Shown here: piece by piece, positions 62,295-64,000 of the stretch
Layout: every line of letters starts with the position of its first letter
How positions within the stretch are numbered: position 1 is the stretch's first letter
From: Chthonomonas calidirosea T49
GTDB lineage: Bacteria > Armatimonadota > Chthonomonadetes > Chthonomonadales > Chthonomonadaceae
NCBI RefSeq assembly: GCF_000427095.1
Contig: NC_021487.1
Span: forward strand, 372,001-436,000
Length of the DNA: 64,000 nucleotides
Direction of reading: 5' to 3'
The notes under the pieces: model-generated
Seen by the model: only the letters and a program-made list of their open reading frames with translations
What the model was told of the DNA's origin: nothing
The model's database searches: none
Program-made: the position numbers and the translations under genes

Positions 62295-63653
62295 TTACTC
62301 AGCCATGACATAGGCAGACTCGCCGTGCTGGGTAAGGTCGAGACCTATGTTTTCATCTTCCACGTTGACGCGCAGGCCCATGGTGGCGCTAAGAATTTTC
62401 GTAAGTATCCAAGTGCCTATAGCTGCATATGCAACAGCGCTGGCAACGGCAATAGTCTGTTTGATGAACAGAGTAAGGCCGCCACCGTAGAAAAGGCCGT
62501 TACTTCCGGAGCCGTTCACGAGGACGGAAGCGAAGAGGCCTGTTGCGAGCGCTCCCCATATCCCTCCCATACCGTGCACTCCAAACACGTCGAGAGCGTC
62601 ATCGTAGTGAAATCGGTGTTTAAGTTTGATAGCATAGAAGGAGATGAAGGCCACTCCAACGCCGATGAGCAAAGCCGGAATGGGGCCGACATAGCCTGAG
62701 GCCGGTGTAATGGCTACAAGACCTGCGACCGCACCCGTGGCAAAGCCTAGCGCTGTAGGTTTTTTGTAGATACTCCATTCAATGAGTATCCATGTAAGTC
62801 CGGCGATAGACGCAGCTATGTGGGTGGCGACGAAGGCGGAGGAGGCAAGTCCGCCTGAGGCCAAGGCACTGCCGGCATTAAAGCCGAACCATCCGAACCA
62901 CAGTAATGCGGTTCCTACCAGGGTCATAGTGAGGTTATGGGGACGCATCTCTTCTCCGGTATGTAGCGTATCTGTGTAGCGTCTGCCAAGTGCGATAGCG
63001 AGGACCAGCGCCGAAACCCCGCTGCTGATGTGCACAACAGTACCACCTGCAAAATCCAGTGCTCCGAGGCTATTGAGCCAACCGTTGTGTCCCCAAACCC
63101 AGTGGGCAAGTGGACAGTAGATGAAGGTGCTCCAGAGGGTAATAAAGACCACATAGGTCGAAAATTTCATGCGTTCGGCGATCGCCCCGCTGATGAGCGC
63201 TGGGGTGATGATGGCGAACATCAGTTGGTAGATCATGTAAACCTGGTGCGGGACGGTAGGAGCGTAGTAAGGGGAAGGGGTTTCACCTACATGGTTAAGT
63301 CCAAACCATTGCAGACTACCTATGAAAGGGTTCCCTGGCGCAAAAGCGAGGGAGTAGCCCCAGAGAAGCCATACAAAGGTCACGATGCCGAGCGCCACGA
63401 AGCTTTGCATAAGCATATTAAGTACATTTTTAGAACGCACCATACCGCCGTAGAAGAAAGCGAGGCCTGGCGTCATTAGCATCACGAAGGCAGCAGCGAC
63501 GAGCATCCAGGCGGTGTCACCCGTGTTAATAGCAGGAGAAGAGGGTGTGGGGGGCTGGGCACAGGCGTTTGCATTGGCAAGCAGAATGATAAGAAGCGTT
63601 GTTGCTGCGGTTAGAGCTATTTGGGTGTTCGATTTGATAAATTTGTGAAACAT
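62295..63653 (-). CDS. amt: ammonium transporter Amt
   Basis: A 452-residue Amt/MEP/Rh transporter. Eleven membrane segments follow a cleaved or uncleaved signal sequence (LTAATTLLIILLANANACA). Family hallmarks are MLMTPGLAFFYGGMVRSKNVLNMLMQS, shown as TPGLAFFYGGMVRSKNVLN, with DFAGGTVVHISSGVSALVLA (twin-His region, here GGTVVHISSG) and FGVHGMGGIWGALATGLFA (HGMGG). The 5' leader is long and structured. No glnB/glnK regulator follows; the next item leftward is the TPP operon. AGGAGGAACCT (63672-63662) is the ribosome site, 13 nt from the ATG. Confidence 0.96.
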   Translation of the reverse strand: MFHKFIKSNTQIALTAATTLLIILLANANACAQPPTPSSPAINTGDTAWMLVAAAFVMLMTPGLAFFYGGMVRSKNVLNMLMQSFVALGIVTFVWLLWGYSLAFAPGNPFIGSLQWFGLNHVGETPSPYYAPTVPHQVYMIYQLMFAIITPALISGAIAERMKFSTYVVFITLWSTFIYCPLAHWVWGHNGWLNSLGALDFAGGTVVHISSGVSALVLAIALGRRYTDTLHTGEEMRPHNLTMTLVGTALLWFGWFGFNAGSALASGGLASSAFVATHIAASIAGLTWILIEWSIYKKPTALGFATGAVAGLVAITPASGYVGPIPALLIGVGVAFISFYAIKLKHRFHYDDALDVFGVHGMGGIWGALATGLFASVLVNGSGSNGLFYGGGLTLFIKQTIAVASAVAYAAIGTWILTKILSATMGLRVNVEDENIGLDLTQHGESAYVMAE

Positions 63654-63661
63654 GCTTTGTT

Positions 63662-63672
63662 AGGTTCCTCCT
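63662..63672 (-). promoter_or_regulatory. amt ribosome binding site, complementary to a leader segment
   Basis: The SD region AGGAGGAACCT (minus strand) is the exact complement of the leader segment at 63751-63741 (AGGTTCCTCCT). Pairing the two over 11 bp would block initiation. Confidence 0.6.
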
Positions 63673-63716
63673 GTGGTAGATAGGCTGCATTGCGGATAGA
63701 TTCAAACACTGAGTGA

Positions 63717-63770
63717 ACGTAAAAGAACGCCACCGCCTGAAGGAGGAACCTCGTTCCTCAGACAGACGGC
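63717..63770 (-). promoter_or_regulatory. hairpin with U-rich tail in the amt leader
   Basis: On the minus strand CCGTCTG pairs with CAGGCGG (one G-U) and encloses the exact GAGGAAC/GTTCCTC stem with a 3-nt loop. A U-rich TTCTTTTACG follows. It resembles an intrinsic terminator, and its inner arm includes the anti-SD segment. Confidence 0.5.
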
Positions 63771-63779
63771 TAGCCGAGA

Positions 63780-63930
63780 CACATCCTTGTCGTGGGCAGC
63801 CTGCCCTCTTGTGATAAGGTTTGATGGTCCTTATGACTAGGACTGCTCGGCCACTAGGCGGCTCTAATGCCGACTGCGCCGTCGGTCTGATAAGAGGATC
63901 ATGAGACGCTCACAGCTGTGTGAGCGTGAT
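63780..63930 (-). ncRNA. structured leader RNA upstream of amt, class unknown
   Basis: Several helices can be drawn on the minus strand. The stem AAGAGG/CCTCTT (63892-63897 with 63805-63810) could enclose a hairpin CCGAC/GTCGG (63870-63874 with 63881-63885) and another ATAAGG/CCTTAT (63814-63819 with 63829-63834). A separate 9-bp perfect stem (63906-63914 with 63919-63927, 4-nt loop) lies at the 5' side. The sequence does not match TPP, SAM, cobalamin, glnA/glutamine, T-box or ydaO consensus as I remember them. A leader RNA or independent RNA gene is possible. Confidence 0.45.
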
Positions 63931-64000
63931 AATTCCATTTTGGCACGCGTTGCGGTCGCGAGTCAATATCAAAGAATGAGTGAGGTCAGAGGAATAGAGG

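Noticed and set aside
63780-63930. T-box, glnA/glutamine or other known riboswitch class ahead of amt
   Set aside because: No T-box AGGGTGGNACCGCG, no SAM, TPP, cobalamin or glycine core, and no glnA-motif pattern could be found; it is reported as unknown instead.
1-64000. CRISPR arrays, insertion sequences, prophage genes, tRNA and rRNA genes
   Set aside because: No regularly spaced repeats, transposase motifs, integrase or phage structural genes, or T-loop plus acceptor patterns were found; the short tandem duplications have only two units and no spacers.

Overview
The window is a 64 kb piece of a bacterial chromosome with moderate GC. Gene content points to the Armatimonadota (Chthonomonas-like). 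The main sign is three DUF1559 pseudopilin-like genes, each with a type IV prepilin N-terminus ending in VFAQARE and a C-terminal H-X9-DG motif. These occur alongside an inserted SecA with a SEC-C tail, the menaquinone enzyme MqnA, HAF repeats and secreted HEAT proteins. The assignment is inference from family knowledge; no rRNA or tRNA gene was recognised. No phage, insertion sequence or CRISPR array was seen.

Layout. 1-2.8 kb: tail of a secreted or carbohydrate-binding protein, two orphans, a GT4 glycosyltransferase and a tail-anchored orphan. 2.9-10.8 kb: metF, lepA, a HEAT protein, a phytanoyl-CoA-type dioxygenase, an acyl-CoA synthetase, mqnA and a GNAT. 10.8-12.9 kb: a class 3 lipase and the first pseudopilin, which has tandem promoters and a 19-bp tandem repeat in its leader. 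13.0-16.6 kb: ferrous iron unit (DtxR regulator, FeoA, FeoB, small Cys-rich protein). 16.6-25.9 kb: one minus-strand run built around pqqABCDE, with the 27-codon pqqA. It is preceded by a large secreted propeller/Fn3/DNRLRE/lectin protein and followed by a HAF-redoxin fusion and a DUF1573 protein. 26.1-29.9 kb: secA and a redoxin. 30.1-35.4 kb: mnmE, HEAT, HAD, PPK2 and methyltransferase genes, mostly overlapping. 35.5-41.4 kb: SMP-30 and sugar-isomerase-like genes, a zincin-pyrK-C39 peptidase run, and an HDOD protein. 41.4-49.9 kb: BMP lipoprotein and lpd, a PAS-GGDEF cyclase, proline dehydrogenase, a D-threonine-aldolase-like enzyme, TlpA, DUF58 and MarR. 50-57.7 kb: GH2 beta-mannosidase-like enzyme, gatB, HEAT, TPR, YggT, a small lipoprotein and the second pseudopilin. 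58-62.3 kb: Gfo/Idh oxidoreductase, then a minus-strand operon of TPP riboswitch, third pseudopilin, thiamine pyrophosphokinase and SSS symporter. 62.3-64 kb: ammonium transporter with a long structured leader.

Most notable signals. (1) The amt leader contains an 11-nt segment exactly complementary to the amt ribosome binding site, which could instead fold into a local terminator-like hairpin; it matches no riboswitch class I can recall. (2) A canonical TPP riboswitch with its own terminator lies directly upstream of a pseudopilin gene, so that protein appears to be part of the thiamine regulon. (3) The PQQ operon carries unusual secreted and redox partners at both ends. Several short perfect or near-perfect tandem duplications (10-21 bp) are scattered through the window. 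All functional statements rest on motif reading by eye.
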